Of a stretch of DNA of 64,000 bases, positions 49,812 through 58,960 are shown in pieces. Positions within the stretch are counted from its first letter, which is position 1. Each line of letters opens with the position of its first letter. Both the position numbers and the translations under genes were made by a program. This stretch comes from CF-118 sp035934385 (GTDB taxonomy: Bacteria; Chloroflexota; Dormibacteria; Dormibacterales; Dormibacteraceae). Below the pieces are notes generated by a model. That model was not told the origin of the DNA. It did not search any database and saw only the letters and a program-made list of their open reading frames with translations. The stretch covers positions 1-64,000 of the forward strand of contig DASYXY010000087.1 in assembly GCA_035934385.1 (NCBI GenBank), read 5' to 3'.

Positions 49812-50372
49812 TTACGTTGTGGTGGTGGCGTTACTCATGAAGGCGAAGATCAGGATCCACACCACGCCGGCGATGAAGCCGATCACGCCGAGGACGAGAC
49901 CGCCGATTGCAAGCCCGCCTCCGCCGATCGTGCCGTTGCTCGCGGTGATCCGTCCGCGGGAGATGAAGCCCATCACCGCCGCCGCCGGCCCGAGCACCAC
50001 GCCGAGCACGCAGCAGACAAGCGAAAGAATGCCGGTGATCAGCGACGCAATCGCGAGCCCGTCGGTTCGCTGGCTCGCGTACTGCATGCCGCCTGGCATG
50101 TACGCGCCACCCGGCGGTGGCGGCGGCGGCATGTAGCCGCCTCCTGGAGGCGGTGGCGGGGGCGGCATGTAGCCGCCTCCTGGAGGCGGCGGCGGGGGCG
50201 GCTGATAACCGCCGCCAGGCGGCGGAGGAGGCGGAGGCGGCGTGTAGCCCCCGCCGGGCGGCGGAGGAGGAGGCGGAGGTGGCGTGTAGCCGCCACCGGG
50301 CGGCGGAGGCGGAGGCGGAGGCGGAGTCGACCCTCCCGGGGGCGGCGGCGGCGGCGGTGGCAGGTCCGACAT
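49812..50372 (-). CDS. Proline/glycine-repeat DUF4190-like membrane protein
   Basis: 186 residues. The first about 90 residues are tandem repeats of PPPPPPPGGGYMP type. Two helices follow (LAIASLITGILSLVCCVLG, LAIGGLVLGVIGFIAGVVWI) in a DUF4190 arrangement. The long Pro-rich head is cytoplasmic or external and probably unstructured. The unit is similar in build to the gene at 51057-51437. Confidence 0.8.
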   Translation of the reverse strand: MSDLPPPPPPPPGGSTPPPPPPPPPGGGYTPPPPPPPPPGGGYTPPPPPPPPGGGYQPPPPPPPGGGYMPPPPPPPGGGYMPPPPPPGGAYMPGGMQYASQRTDGLAIASLITGILSLVCCVLGVVLGPAAAVMGFISRGRITASNGTIGGGGLAIGGLVLGVIGFIAGVVWILIFAFMSNATTTT

Positions 50373-50384
50373 GTCCGTCCTCCT

Positions 50385-51044
50385 TTACGCTCCTGATTCG
50401 CTCCTGGCAGCCAACTCGAAGCTTCGGTAGATCCAGGCCTGCATCGCGATTGCGTAGGCCGCGGTGAAAAAGATCCCCACGAGACAGACGATCGAGCCCA
50501 GCGAGCTCACGAAGCTCGCGGCGATCAGCATAAGGCCCGCGATTAGCGTGTTGGTCAGATTCGACCGTGACCGCTGCCACACGTCGCGAACGTTCACGCC
50601 ACCTGCGATGCCACCCCTGTCGGTCGCCAGCACGTAGGCCGGGCTCGCGAACGTCGCCGCGAGCGAGCCGATGGTGGCGACCCCGAAAGCCAGCACATTC
50701 AAGAAGAGCGCGAGCACGATCAGACCGCCGTTGGCCTGCCCGCGACCCTGGCTCACCGCCAGCAGCACCGCCGGCAGATAGATCACAAGCGCAATCGCAG
50801 CTACCGCCAGCCCGTACGCCAGCTGCACGACGAACAGTTGAAAGCCGCGGCCGATGTAGCCAAGGTTTGCCGGCGCCATGCGCTCCTCGCCGGCGCGCAG
50901 CCGGTCGAGAGTGGCCAGCATCCAGCCCAGTGCGTTGATCGCTCCGACGATCGGGATCAACAGTGTGAGCGCGACGATCAGCAGCTTGCTCGGCCACTCC
51001 GGATCGCGCACCGGCCACACGAACGCATCACCGATGCGATCCAT
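50385..51044 (-). CDS. DUF4013-like membrane protein
   Basis: 219 residues with about five hydrophobic segments. The N-terminal WPVRDPEWPSKLLIVALTLLIP and the C-terminal LVGIFFTAAYAIAMQAWIYR are typical of DUF4013 proteins. It sits between two DUF4190-type genes; the three likely form a unit of the cell envelope. Confidence 0.78.
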   Translation of the reverse strand: MDRIGDAFVWPVRDPEWPSKLLIVALTLLIPIVGAINALGWMLATLDRLRAGEERMAPANLGYIGRGFQLFVVQLAYGLAVAAIALVIYLPAVLLAVSQGRGQANGGLIVLALFLNVLAFGVATIGSLAATFASPAYVLATDRGGIAGGVNVRDVWQRSRSNLTNTLIAGLMLIAASFVSSLGSIVCLVGIFFTAAYAIAMQAWIYRSFELAARSESGA

Positions 51045-51056
51045 GGGCGACTGCGG

Positions 51057-51437
51057 CTACTGGCCGAACGACACGTCGTTGAACGCGTTGAGGATGACGA
51101 TGAACCAGAGCAGAGTCACGAGCGCGCCGACGGCGGTCGTGACGATGCCTAGGATGCGGCCCGCGTTTGCGGCGCTCGCTCCGCCCAGCGTTCCGCCAGA
51201 CTCGGCGATGCGCGCCCGGGCGCCCTTGCCGAGGAAGTACGCGATGGGGCCGGCGATCATTCCTGGCAGCCCAAGGGGCAACCCAAAGATCAATCCCAGG
51301 ATCGCGAATGCGACCGATGCCACCGCCCTGCTATCCGTGCCCGCCGAGACGGGTGGGGGCGGATAGGCAGGCGGTGGGTGGTACGGCGCCACCACCGGAG
51401 GCGGAGCGATCACAGGCTGCGGGCTGGGAGCGCTCAT
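51057..51437 (-). CDS. DUF4190-like membrane protein
   Basis: 126 residues: a Pro-rich N-terminus (PPAYPPPPVSAG), then two helices (SVAFAILGLIFGLPLGLPGM and LGIVTTAVGALVTLLWFIVI). It overlaps the upstream acyl-CoA dehydrogenase gene by ATGA. Function is unknown. Confidence 0.78.
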   Translation of the reverse strand: MSAPSPQPVIAPPPVVAPYHPPPAYPPPPVSAGTDSRAVASVAFAILGLIFGLPLGLPGMIAGPIAYFLGKGARARIAESGGTLGGASAANAGRILGIVTTAVGALVTLLWFIVILNAFNDVSFGQ

Positions 51438-52573
51438 CGCAGCAGCGCCCGGGCTATGACCACTTTCTGGATCTGGTTGGTGCCTTCATAGATCTGCGTG
51501 ATCTTCGCATCTCGCATCATTCGTTCGACGGGATAGTCGGATATGTAGCCGTATCCACCAAGCACCTGGACGCAGTCCGTGGTGACCTTCATCGCCATGT
51601 CCGAGGCAAAGAGCTTGGCCATTGCCGCCACCTTGGTGAGGTCGGGCGCTTTGGAGTCGACCTTGGTGGCTGCCCTGTACACAAGTGTTCGCGCCGCCTC
51701 GATCTGCGTGGCCATGTCGGCAAACATCCACTGCATGCCCTGAAAGTTGGCAATGGGCTGGCCGAACTGCTGACGCTCCTTGGCGTAGTTGAGGGCGTAG
51801 TCAAAGGCGCCTTCGGCGATGCCAAGAGCCTGCGCCCCGATGCCGGGCCGTGACCGGTCCAGCACCGCGAGTGCGAGCTTGAAGCCGGCGCCCTCCTCGC
51901 CGAGCCGATTGGCGGCCGGCACCTTCACGTCCTCGAACACCAGCTGCGCGGTCGGTGAGCCGCGGATGCCGAGCTTGTGCTCGAGCTTCGGCGCCTGCCA
52001 TGGGCTCTTCTCGCGTTCGAGGACGAATGCCGAGATGCCGCGATGGTCGGCGTCATCACCGGTCTGCGCGAAGACGACGAGCGTGCCCGCGATGCTGCCG
52101 TGGGTGATGAACTGCTTGGTGCCGTTCAGTACGTATTCGTCGCCGTAGCGCTTTGCGCGCGTCTTCATTGCCGCGGCGTCGGAGCCGCTGCCCGACTCCG
52201 ACAGTGCGTACGCGGCGACCTTCTCGCCCGACGCGAGCGGCGGGCAGAGGCGCTTCTTCTGCTCCTCGGTGCCGGCGACGAGGATCGGGTAACTGCCGAG
52301 CGCCTGCACAGCGAGGATCAACGACGAGGTGGCGCATGCCTTGGCGATCTCTTCCACGCCCATGCAGATGGACACGCTCGAGCCCGAGATGCCGCCGTAC
52401 TGCTCGGGAAACGGGATCCCCAGGATGCCGTTCTCGGCGAACAGCTTCTCGATGTCCTTCGGGTACTCGCCCTTCTCGTCGATCTCGGCCGCGCGCGGCG
52501 CGACCCGATCCTGGACCAGCTCGCGGATGGTGTCGCGAATCGCGACCTGCTCTTCCGAGAACTCGAAGTCCAT
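51434..52573 (-). CDS. Acyl-CoA dehydrogenase
   Basis: 379 residues, normal for the family. ALSESGSGSDAAAMKTRAKR and the C-terminal QVLGGYGYISDYPVERMMRD with IYEGTNQIQ are the FAD/ETF hallmark segments. The catalytic glutamate falls in the IYEGTNQ loop as in short-chain enzymes. It introduces the alpha-beta double bond in acyl-CoA and passes electrons to ETF. It follows a second paralogue by 9 bases. Confidence 0.95.
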   Translation of the reverse strand: MDFEFSEEQVAIRDTIRELVQDRVAPRAAEIDEKGEYPKDIEKLFAENGILGIPFPEQYGGISGSSVSICMGVEEIAKACATSSLILAVQALGSYPILVAGTEEQKKRLCPPLASGEKVAAYALSESGSGSDAAAMKTRAKRYGDEYVLNGTKQFITHGSIAGTLVVFAQTGDDADHRGISAFVLEREKSPWQAPKLEHKLGIRGSPTAQLVFEDVKVPAANRLGEEGAGFKLALAVLDRSRPGIGAQALGIAEGAFDYALNYAKERQQFGQPIANFQGMQWMFADMATQIEAARTLVYRAATKVDSKAPDLTKVAAMAKLFASDMAMKVTTDCVQVLGGYGYISDYPVERMMRDAKITQIYEGTNQIQKVVIARALLR

Positions 52574-52582
52574 CGGCGTCGA

Positions 52583-53707
52583 TTATCGAGCGTTGACCAG
52601 ATCGCGCGAGATGACGACGCGCTGCACCTGGTTCGAGCCCTCGTAGATCTGCAGCGCTTTGGCGTCGCGCACGTGTCGCTCGAATGGACTGCCGCTGATC
52701 GTCCCCTCTTCCCCCGCCAGCTGCAGCGCACCCAGAGCGACGTCCATGGCCGTGTCGGTGCTGTGGAGCTTGGCCATCGACGCGATTCGCGTGAAAGGGC
52801 GCTGCGACGCACACAGCCACGCCGCGCGGTACGCGAGCATGCGCGCGGACTCGAGCCTCGTCGCCATTTCTGCAAGCGCGAAATCGTCCCCCTGCGCGCG
52901 CTGTCGCGACGCCAGCAGCTCGCGCGCCTGGTCGACCGCAGCCTGTGCGATGCCCAGCGCCTGTCCCGAGATGCCGATGCGCCCCGAGTCCAGGGCGCGC
53001 ATCGCCACCGTGAAACCCTTCCCCTCGTCCGCCAGGCGATTGGCCGCGGGCACGACGACGTCTTCGAGCACGAGCTCGCCGGTCGGCGATCCCTTCAAGC
53101 CCATCTTCTTGAACACCTGGCCCACACGCACGCCGTTCGAATCCGCCGGCACGATAAAGGCGCTGACGCCGGACGCTCGCTCATCCGGCCCGGTGCGCGC
53201 GAAGACGATGTACACGCCCGCCCGGCCGATGTTCGTGATGAAAACCTTGGTGCCGTTGAGCACGTAGTCCCCACCAACCCGCCGCGCTGTCGTCTTCAGG
53301 GACGCTGCGTCCGATCCTGACGCCGGCTCTGTCAGCGCGAACGCTCCCAGAAGCTCGCCCGACGCGAGCCTCGGCAGCCACTGGCGCTTCTGGGCATCGC
53401 TGCCGAAGAGCAGGATCGGCTCGCTGCCGACGCTCGTGTGCACGTCGATGATTACCGCGGTCGAGGCGCAAGCGTGCGCGAGTTCCTCGATGCAGAGGGT
53501 GAAGGCGATGGCGTCCAGGCCGGCGCCTCCGTATTCCGTCGGTATGAGGACGCCCATCAGGCCGGCGTCTTTCGCGGCCTCGACCGCCTCCTCTGGGAAG
53601 CGATGGTCCAGGTCGACCTCAGCAGCGTGCGGCTCGACGACGCCCTGCGCGAACTCGCGCACGGACGCGCGGAAAGCCTCGTGGTGGGGCGCCAGGTCCA
53701 GGTCCAT
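52583..53707 (-). CDS. Acyl-CoA dehydrogenase
   Basis: 374 residues. FALTEPASGSDAASLKTTAR is the FAD-binding block; IYEGSNQVQRVVISRDL closes the active site. It lies immediately upstream of a second dehydrogenase in the same operon. Two tandem dehydrogenases suggest substrates of different chain length or branching; the sequence does not settle this. Confidence 0.95.
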   Translation of the reverse strand: MDLDLAPHHEAFRASVREFAQGVVEPHAAEVDLDHRFPEEAVEAAKDAGLMGVLIPTEYGGAGLDAIAFTLCIEELAHACASTAVIIDVHTSVGSEPILLFGSDAQKRQWLPRLASGELLGAFALTEPASGSDAASLKTTARRVGGDYVLNGTKVFITNIGRAGVYIVFARTGPDERASGVSAFIVPADSNGVRVGQVFKKMGLKGSPTGELVLEDVVVPAANRLADEGKGFTVAMRALDSGRIGISGQALGIAQAAVDQARELLASRQRAQGDDFALAEMATRLESARMLAYRAAWLCASQRPFTRIASMAKLHSTDTAMDVALGALQLAGEEGTISGSPFERHVRDAKALQIYEGSNQVQRVVISRDLVNAR

Positions 53708-53733
53708 CGATGGAGGGCCCGGAGGCCCGGACC

Positions 53734-53739
53734 TACAAT
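53734..53739 (+). promoter_or_regulatory. Possible -10 element of the 53751 gene
   Basis: TACAAT lies 12 bases before the ATG at 53751 and would give a very short leader. No clear -35 is visible. Confidence 0.3.
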
Positions 53740-53750
53740 AGTTGGTCGCG

Positions 53751-54173
53751 ATGGAAGCAGGCCCGCGCTACCTCGAAGGCACCACTGTGGGCAGTGGTCG
53801 CGACATCATCGGGGTGCGCCGCGATCGCATCGCCGACATCATCAGCACAGGGCGCGAGATCATCGTCCGCGCCAAGTCCGAAAAACTGCTTCCGGAGACG
53901 ATCACCGGCGCCACGGCGGCCCTCCTGGTGACGATTGCCGGGTACGGCGAGCCACTCTCGGAGGGGCAGTGGCGCGAGCTCGCGGGAGTGGTGGGCGGGA
54001 TCATGCGGGACAACACCTACGCCGACCTTGCCCGCCTTCGCACGTTGATCACGCAGGAGCAGTTCTTGAACGTTGCTCGAAACCAGGGATACAGCCGATT
54101 CATCAGGAGACTCGACGACGGTCGCTGGGTCTGTGAGCTGGCGCCGAAGCTCGAAGACCTTCCGGACGAGTAA
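53751..54173 (+). CDS. Hypothetical protein
   Basis: 140 residues from the ATG at 53751. Mostly helical, soluble and charged (DIIGVRRDRIADIISTGREI, FIRRLDDGRWVCEL). No family is recognised. It is divergent from an acyl-CoA dehydrogenase and precedes the beta-propeller gene, which is in the same frame one TAA stop later. Confidence 0.6.
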   Translation: MEAGPRYLEGTTVGSGRDIIGVRRDRIADIISTGREIIVRAKSEKLLPETITGATAALLVTIAGYGEPLSEGQWRELAGVVGGIMRDNTYADLARLRTLITQEQFLNVARNQGYSRFIRRLDDGRWVCELAPKLEDLPDE

Positions 54174-54353
54174 ATAGCCATCGTCCGAGCAGCCCGGTCT
54201 CGCCCCGTCCGCATCCTTTTCGCCGTCGCGCTGGCGATAGCGATCATCAGCCCGGCGGCGGTTGTCGCGGCCGTCGTTTGGAACTCCTCGCCGGAATCGT
54301 CTTCCCCGCCGTCGCAGTCGGCGTCGACCAGCGGCGATCTCCTCAGCCCGCTG

Positions 54354-55382
54354 GTGCCGCCAGACGTCGCTTCCGGCACGCTGCCGGCGACGGCGCTGAA
54401 CGTCTATGCCAACGACATGTCCGGCGTGGTGCCCTGCCCGCTGTGCAAGCTGCCCTCGCGCGTGTACGTCCCCAACTCCGCGGCCGGCACCGTCGATGTC
54501 ATCGACCCCACGACATTCCGGGTGATCGATCGTTTCGCCGTCGGGCAGATTCCCCATCACATAACGCCCGCGTGGGACCTCAGCGAGCTCTATGTCGAGA
54601 ACGAGGGCTCAAGCAGCCTGACCGCGATCGACATCCACACTGGCAGGCCATCGCGAACCATCAACATCCCGTTTCCGTACAACCTCTACTTCACACCCGA
54701 CGGCACCAAGGCGATCGACGTCGTCGAGCGCCTCATGCGTATCGAGTTCCGCGACCCGCACACGTGGAAGCTCCTCAAGGCGGTCCCCATCCCCTGGCCC
54801 GGCGCCGACCATCTCGACTTCTCGGCCGACGGGAGCTACCTGCTCATCTCGACCGAGTACTCGGGCGTTGTCGCCAAAGTCGACACGGTGAACATGAGGC
54901 TGGTCGGCTACATCTACGTCGGCGGGCTGCCGATTGACGTGAAGCTGTCCCCCGACGGCACCGTGTTCTACGTGACGAACCAGGGCACGGACGGCGTCTC
55001 CGTCATCGATCCGAACGCGATGAAGGTGATCCAGTTCATTCCCACCGGCCGCGGCGCCCATGGCCTGCAGGTCTCGCGTGACGCTCGTTACCTGTATGTG
55101 TCGAACCGGCTCGAAGGATCGATCTCGGTGATCGAGTTCGCAACCCGGCGCGTCGTGGCGAAGTGGCGGATTCCTGGCGGCGGCAGCCCCGACATGCTGC
55201 AGCTGAATCCAGATGGAACGCAGCTGTGGGCGTCAGGTCGCTACAACGCGACCGTTTATGTCTTCAGCACCGTGACCGGCCAGGTGATCGCACGCATTCC
55301 TGTCGGCGCGCAGGATCACGGCCTCACCTATTTCCCGAACGTTGGCTTGCACAGCATCGGGCACAACGGCGTCTACCGCTAA
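54354..55382 (+). CDS. YVTN-type beta-propeller protein, N-terminus uncertain
   Basis: 342 residues from GTG 54354, with repeated beta-propeller blades (VYVPNSAAGTVDVIDPTTFR, FYVTNQGTDGVSVIDPNAMK, YLYVSNRLEGSISVIEFATR). The blades and VPCPLCKLPSRVYV suggest a surface or periplasmic protein. The in-frame sequence back to 54174 encodes a classic membrane anchor (RILFAVALAIAIISPAAVVA), but no ATG, GTG or TTG precedes it. Either a rare start codon is used or the gene begins at 54354 without a signal. Confidence 0.8.
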   Translation: MPPDVASGTLPATALNVYANDMSGVVPCPLCKLPSRVYVPNSAAGTVDVIDPTTFRVIDRFAVGQIPHHITPAWDLSELYVENEGSSSLTAIDIHTGRPSRTINIPFPYNLYFTPDGTKAIDVVERLMRIEFRDPHTWKLLKAVPIPWPGADHLDFSADGSYLLISTEYSGVVAKVDTVNMRLVGYIYVGGLPIDVKLSPDGTVFYVTNQGTDGVSVIDPNAMKVIQFIPTGRGAHGLQVSRDARYLYVSNRLEGSISVIEFATRRVVAKWRIPGGGSPDMLQLNPDGTQLWASGRYNATVYVFSTVTGQVIARIPVGAQDHGLTYFPNVGLHSIGHNGVYR

Positions 55383-55476
55383 AAGGCGCGGGTGAGGACA
55401 GATGTCCTCCCCCGCAGTACCCCCTCCTCTCCTCGGCTACGCTGGGAGGCGCCTCGCAGGTGACGTGCAGAATGAC

Positions 55477-55495
55477 GGCCGGAATGAATCCGGCC
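55477..55495. terminator. Hairpin between convergent genes
   Basis: GGCCGGA (55477-55483) and TCCGGCC (55489-55495) pair across loop ATGAA in the roughly 200-base gap between the propeller gene and the next dehydrogenase. There is no T-tract. The rest of the gap shows no gene. Confidence 0.35.
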
Positions 55496-55583
55496 TGAGG
55501 CTCCACCTCGTCTACTTGAAAGCTGGCTAATAGGCGCTGGGCTTGGTCGTGTTCCCGGCGAAAGCCGTGGCCACGCGGTTCCG

Positions 55584-56762
55584 CTAGAGCCCCAGCAGCC
55601 TCGCGATCAGCATCCGCTGCACCTCTGACGTGCCCTCGCCGATTTCGTTGACCTTCACGTCGCGCCAGTAGCGCGCGACGGGATAGTCCTCCATGAAGCC
55701 GTAGCCTCCATGGATCTGCACAGCCTGATCGGCGGCGCGCTTGGATGCCTCGGACGCGTAGAGCTTGCACATCGCCGCCAGCATGCGGACCTCGTTCCCC
55801 GTATCGCCGGTCTCACCGTCGTCGTGCCGATATGCCGTGGCCGCGCGATAAACCATCGTCCGCGCCAGCTCGGTCTCCATGGCCATGTCCGCGAGCTTGA
55901 ACTGGATCGCCTGCTGCTTCGATATCGGAGCGCCGAAAGCCATTCGCTCTTTCGCGTAAGCCAGGGAAGCGTCCAGGCAGGCCTGGGCGAGGCCGACGGC
56001 AAGAGCTGCGATCGCGATCCGGCCGCCCATGAGCGTGTGCAGGAACTGCCGGTAGCCTCCCCCTCGCGCCCCCAGCAGATTGGCCTCGGGGACCGCGCAG
56101 TCCTCGAAGCTCAGTGGATGGGTGTCGGATGAATGCCAGCCGAGCTTTCGATAGCCAGGCAGGATGTGGTAGCCAGGCGTTCCGGTGGGGACCAGGATTG
56201 CGCTGATCTCAGGGTCGTCGCCATTCGCCTTGGTTCGTCCGCTTAGCGCCGTGATGGTGACGCCGGCTGAGATGTCGGTTCCGCAGTTGGTGATGAATTG
56301 CTTCGCGCCGTTGATGACCCACTGGCCATCTCGCAGCTCCGCGCGTGTCTTGGTGGCGCCGGCGTCCGAACCGGCCTGCGGCTCGGTCAAACCGAACGCC
56401 CAAAGCTTGCGCCCCGCGACCAGGTCCGGCAGCCAGGCTTGCTTCTGGTCCTCCGTGCCGAAGTCGTGGATAGGAGCAGCGCCGAGGCAGACCGCTGCCT
56501 CGAGCGTGATGCCGACCCCGGCGTCGGCACGCGAGATTTCCTCGATCGCGAGGCACAGCGACAGGAAGTCCGCGTCGGCGCCGCCGTACCGCTCTTTGAA
56601 CGGCAGCCCGAACAGGCCGAGCTCGCCCATCTGGCGAACGATGTCGTAGCCGAATTTGTGCTCGCGATCGAGCCCTTCCGCGGCCGGCGCCACGACCTCG
56701 CGCGCGAAGTCGCGGCACAGGTCCCGCACCGCGGCCTGCTCGGGGCTGAGGGCGAAGTCCAT
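55584..56762 (-). CDS. Acyl-CoA dehydrogenase
   Basis: 392 residues from the ATG at 56762; codons upstream belong to antisense of the hydrolase. FGLTEPQAGSDAGATKTRAE and IHGGYGFMEDYPVARYWRD with EIGEGTSEVQRMLIARLL mark the family. The position of the EGTSE glutamate is as in short-chain and glutaryl/isovaleryl-like members. Electrons go to ETF. Confidence 0.94.
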   Translation of the reverse strand: MDFALSPEQAAVRDLCRDFAREVVAPAAEGLDREHKFGYDIVRQMGELGLFGLPFKERYGGADADFLSLCLAIEEISRADAGVGITLEAAVCLGAAPIHDFGTEDQKQAWLPDLVAGRKLWAFGLTEPQAGSDAGATKTRAELRDGQWVINGAKQFITNCGTDISAGVTITALSGRTKANGDDPEISAILVPTGTPGYHILPGYRKLGWHSSDTHPLSFEDCAVPEANLLGARGGGYRQFLHTLMGGRIAIAALAVGLAQACLDASLAYAKERMAFGAPISKQQAIQFKLADMAMETELARTMVYRAATAYRHDDGETGDTGNEVRMLAAMCKLYASEASKRAADQAVQIHGGYGFMEDYPVARYWRDVKVNEIGEGTSEVQRMLIARLLGL

Positions 56763-56765
56763 CGC

Positions 56766-57650
56766 ATGCAATCCTTGCACGCGGTGTCCTACGAGGAAGC
56801 GGTTGAGATCGTCAGGGGCATCCAGGCCCTGGACGGCCCGAACGTCAATCCTGTGTGCCGGACCCGCCTCTACACGCACGGCGACGTGACCGGCCGCGCG
56901 TTGGTCCTGCTTCACGGCTTCACCAACTGCCCGCGCCAGTTCGACGACGTCGGCCGAGGTTTCTTCGAACGCGGATGGAACGTGCTCATCCCTCGCTATC
57001 CGCGCCACGGCTACTCGGACCGCATGAATACAGCCATCGCAGAGCTGCGCGCTGACGACCTGATCGCGGTCGCGAATCGGTCGGTCGAAGCTGGGTTGGG
57101 GCTGGGCGACAGGCTGGTCGTAGCGGGGCTTTCGCTCGGCGCGATCCTCGCCGGCTACTTGGCGCAGACCAGAACAGGGATCGAGCGCTCAGTGCTGGTC
57201 GCGCCGATGCTCGGACTCAAACCGCTGCCTGGGCCCGTGCTGACGGCGGTCAGCGTGGCGGCCCAGGCGCTGCCCAACTTCTACGTGTGGTGGAACCGGG
57301 AGGCGAAGGAGGACATCAAGCCGCCGCACGGCTATCCGCGTTTCTCGACGCATGCGTATGCGGCCCTGTTCGAGTGCGGTCGCCGGCTGTTGGCCGAGGC
57401 TCGGCACGCGCCGCCGGAGTCGCCGTCCATCGCGGTGATCACCAACGCAGCGGAACCGCGCCTCGACAATCGCTTCACGTACGGACTCGTCGATCTCTGG
57501 CGCGCCCACGACGCCCAGGTCGAGACCTATGAGTTCCCGCTAGCTGATGGTCTCCCCCACGACCTGGTCGACCCGGTCAGCAACCCTTCCCGGGTCACCG
57601 ATGTCAGCTATCCGATTCTGAGGAGGTTCATCGAGGGCGCCCCAGCCTGA
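56766..57650 (+). CDS. Alpha/beta hydrolase
   Basis: 294 residues from ATG 56766. The oxyanion region is VLLHGFTNCPRQFDDVGRGF. The nucleophile elbow is VVAGLSLGAILAGYL (GLSLG). A His near ADGLPHDLVDP may complete the triad. It is a cytoplasmic lipase/esterase-like enzyme. The substrate is unknown; the neighbour is an acyl-CoA dehydrogenase. Confidence 0.84.
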   Translation: MQSLHAVSYEEAVEIVRGIQALDGPNVNPVCRTRLYTHGDVTGRALVLLHGFTNCPRQFDDVGRGFFERGWNVLIPRYPRHGYSDRMNTAIAELRADDLIAVANRSVEAGLGLGDRLVVAGLSLGAILAGYLAQTRTGIERSVLVAPMLGLKPLPGPVLTAVSVAAQALPNFYVWWNREAKEDIKPPHGYPRFSTHAYAALFECGRRLLAEARHAPPESPSIAVITNAAEPRLDNRFTYGLVDLWRAHDAQVETYEFPLADGLPHDLVDPVSNPSRVTDVSYPILRRFIEGAPA

Positions 57651-57656
57651 TCGAGT

Positions 57657-58100
57657 TCAGTTCCCCAACACGAACAGCTTCAGCATCCAGCTGATCGCGA
57701 TCGCGCTCACAGCCCCGACCGCCAGCACCCTCCACTGCGACCCCGTCAGGTGCACCGACCACGTCCGCCCGCTCACGATCCCGGAAGCCAGGGCGCCGAC
57801 GCCGACCAGCGTGCCTACAAAAAAGGCTGGGCCAAGCGGAAACAGGCGCACCGCGTCCGACATGTCTCCCTCCCACATGTACGCGAACGACCGCGTGCCG
57901 CCGCAGAAGGGACATGGATGACCGGTGAGGTAAAAGAACGGGCACGGCGGCAGCACCAGGTGGCCCGCCCGCAGCGTGAAGAAGAACTTCGTGTACACCA
58001 GCCACGCGATTAAGGCGAAAAGCAGACCGAGGTCGCGAGTCCGATCCGCCGGCACGGCGCGTGTGATCGCGATCGGCATGTGGCGACTATATGCCGCCAT
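57657..58100 (-). CDS. DUF2752-family membrane protein
   Basis: 147 residues from the ATG that overlaps the sucD stop; an ATG at 58079 is an alternative. The signature CPFFYLTGHPCPFCGGTRSF, with helix pairs on both sides, defines DUF2752. The function of the family is not known. Overlap suggests co-translation with sucD. Confidence 0.82.
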   Translation of the reverse strand: MAAYSRHMPIAITRAVPADRTRDLGLLFALIAWLVYTKFFFTLRAGHLVLPPCPFFYLTGHPCPFCGGTRSFAYMWEGDMSDAVRLFPLGPAFFVGTLVGVGALASGIVSGRTWSVHLTGSQWRVLAVGAVSAIAISWMLKLFVLGN

Positions 58101-58960
58101 CAGCTGAGCAACCCCACGATCTGATCTGTCGTTTCGGCTACGGCCACGCCTGCGCGCCGGAACGCCTCTTCCTTGCTCTTGGCCGTTCCGCGGTTGCCGG
58201 AGATGATCGCGCCCGCGTGCCCCATCCTCTTGCCTTCCGGCGCGGTTCGTCCGGAGATGAACGCCACGGTCTTCAGCCTGGTGCCGCGGCCCAATAGCTC
58301 CGCGGCGTGCTCCTCGTCGCTGCCACCGATCTCGCCGATCACCACCAGCCGGTCAGTGGCTTTGTCTTTCTCGAACAGCGCGATGACATCGGCGAAGGTC
58401 ATGCCAAGCACGGGGTCGCCCCCGATGCCGACGATGGTGGACTGGCCCATCCCGGCTGCGCTCAATGCCGACCCGACCTCATAGGTGAGCGTTCCGCTGC
58501 GCGATACCAGCCCGACCGAGCCGGGCCGCGTGATGCGCTGCGGGATGATGCCGATCTTGGCGGCGCCGGGCGTGATGAGGCCCGGGCAGTTCGCGCCCAG
58601 CAAGCGGGCCGATGGATAGCCGCGCAAGAAGTCCTTGACCCTGATCATGTCCTGGATCGGGATCCCTTCGGTGATGCAGGCGATCAGCGTGATCCCGGCC
58701 GCGGCCGCCTCCATGATCGCGTCGGGCGCGAAAGCCGGCGGCACGAAGATGCCTGAGGCGGTGGCGCCGGTGGTTTCGACTGCCTCGGCCACGGTGTTGA
58801 AGATCGGCACGCCCACGTGGGTCGTCCCGCCCTTCCCCGGGCTGGTGCCGCCCACGAGGTTCGTGCCCATCTCCTTCATCTGCTCCGCGTGGAACGAGCC
58901 CTCGCGGCCGGTGATGCCCTGGACGATCACACGCGTGGAGGCGTCGAGCAGGATGCTCAT
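58100..58960 (-). CDS. sucD: Succinyl-CoA synthetase alpha subunit
   Basis: 286 residues. The CoA-binding segment is IVQGITGREGSFHAEQM and the phosphohistidine is in GHAGAIISGNRGTAKSK. The ATG overlaps sucC by four bases. With SucC it makes succinate and ATP or GTP from succinyl-CoA. Confidence 0.97.
   Translation of the reverse strand: MSILLDASTRVIVQGITGREGSFHAEQMKEMGTNLVGGTSPGKGGTTHVGVPIFNTVAEAVETTGATASGIFVPPAFAPDAIMEAAAAGITLIACITEGIPIQDMIRVKDFLRGYPSARLLGANCPGLITPGAAKIGIIPQRITRPGSVGLVSRSGTLTYEVGSALSAAGMGQSTIVGIGGDPVLGMTFADVIALFEKDKATDRLVVIGEIGGSDEEHAAELLGRGTRLKTVAFISGRTAPEGKRMGHAGAIISGNRGTAKSKEEAFRRAGVAVAETTDQIVGLLS

Noticed and set aside
49812..50372. Repetitive region as a possible CRISPR or tandem DNA repeat
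   Set aside because: The repeats are codons for Pro/Gly-rich protein, without unique spacers.
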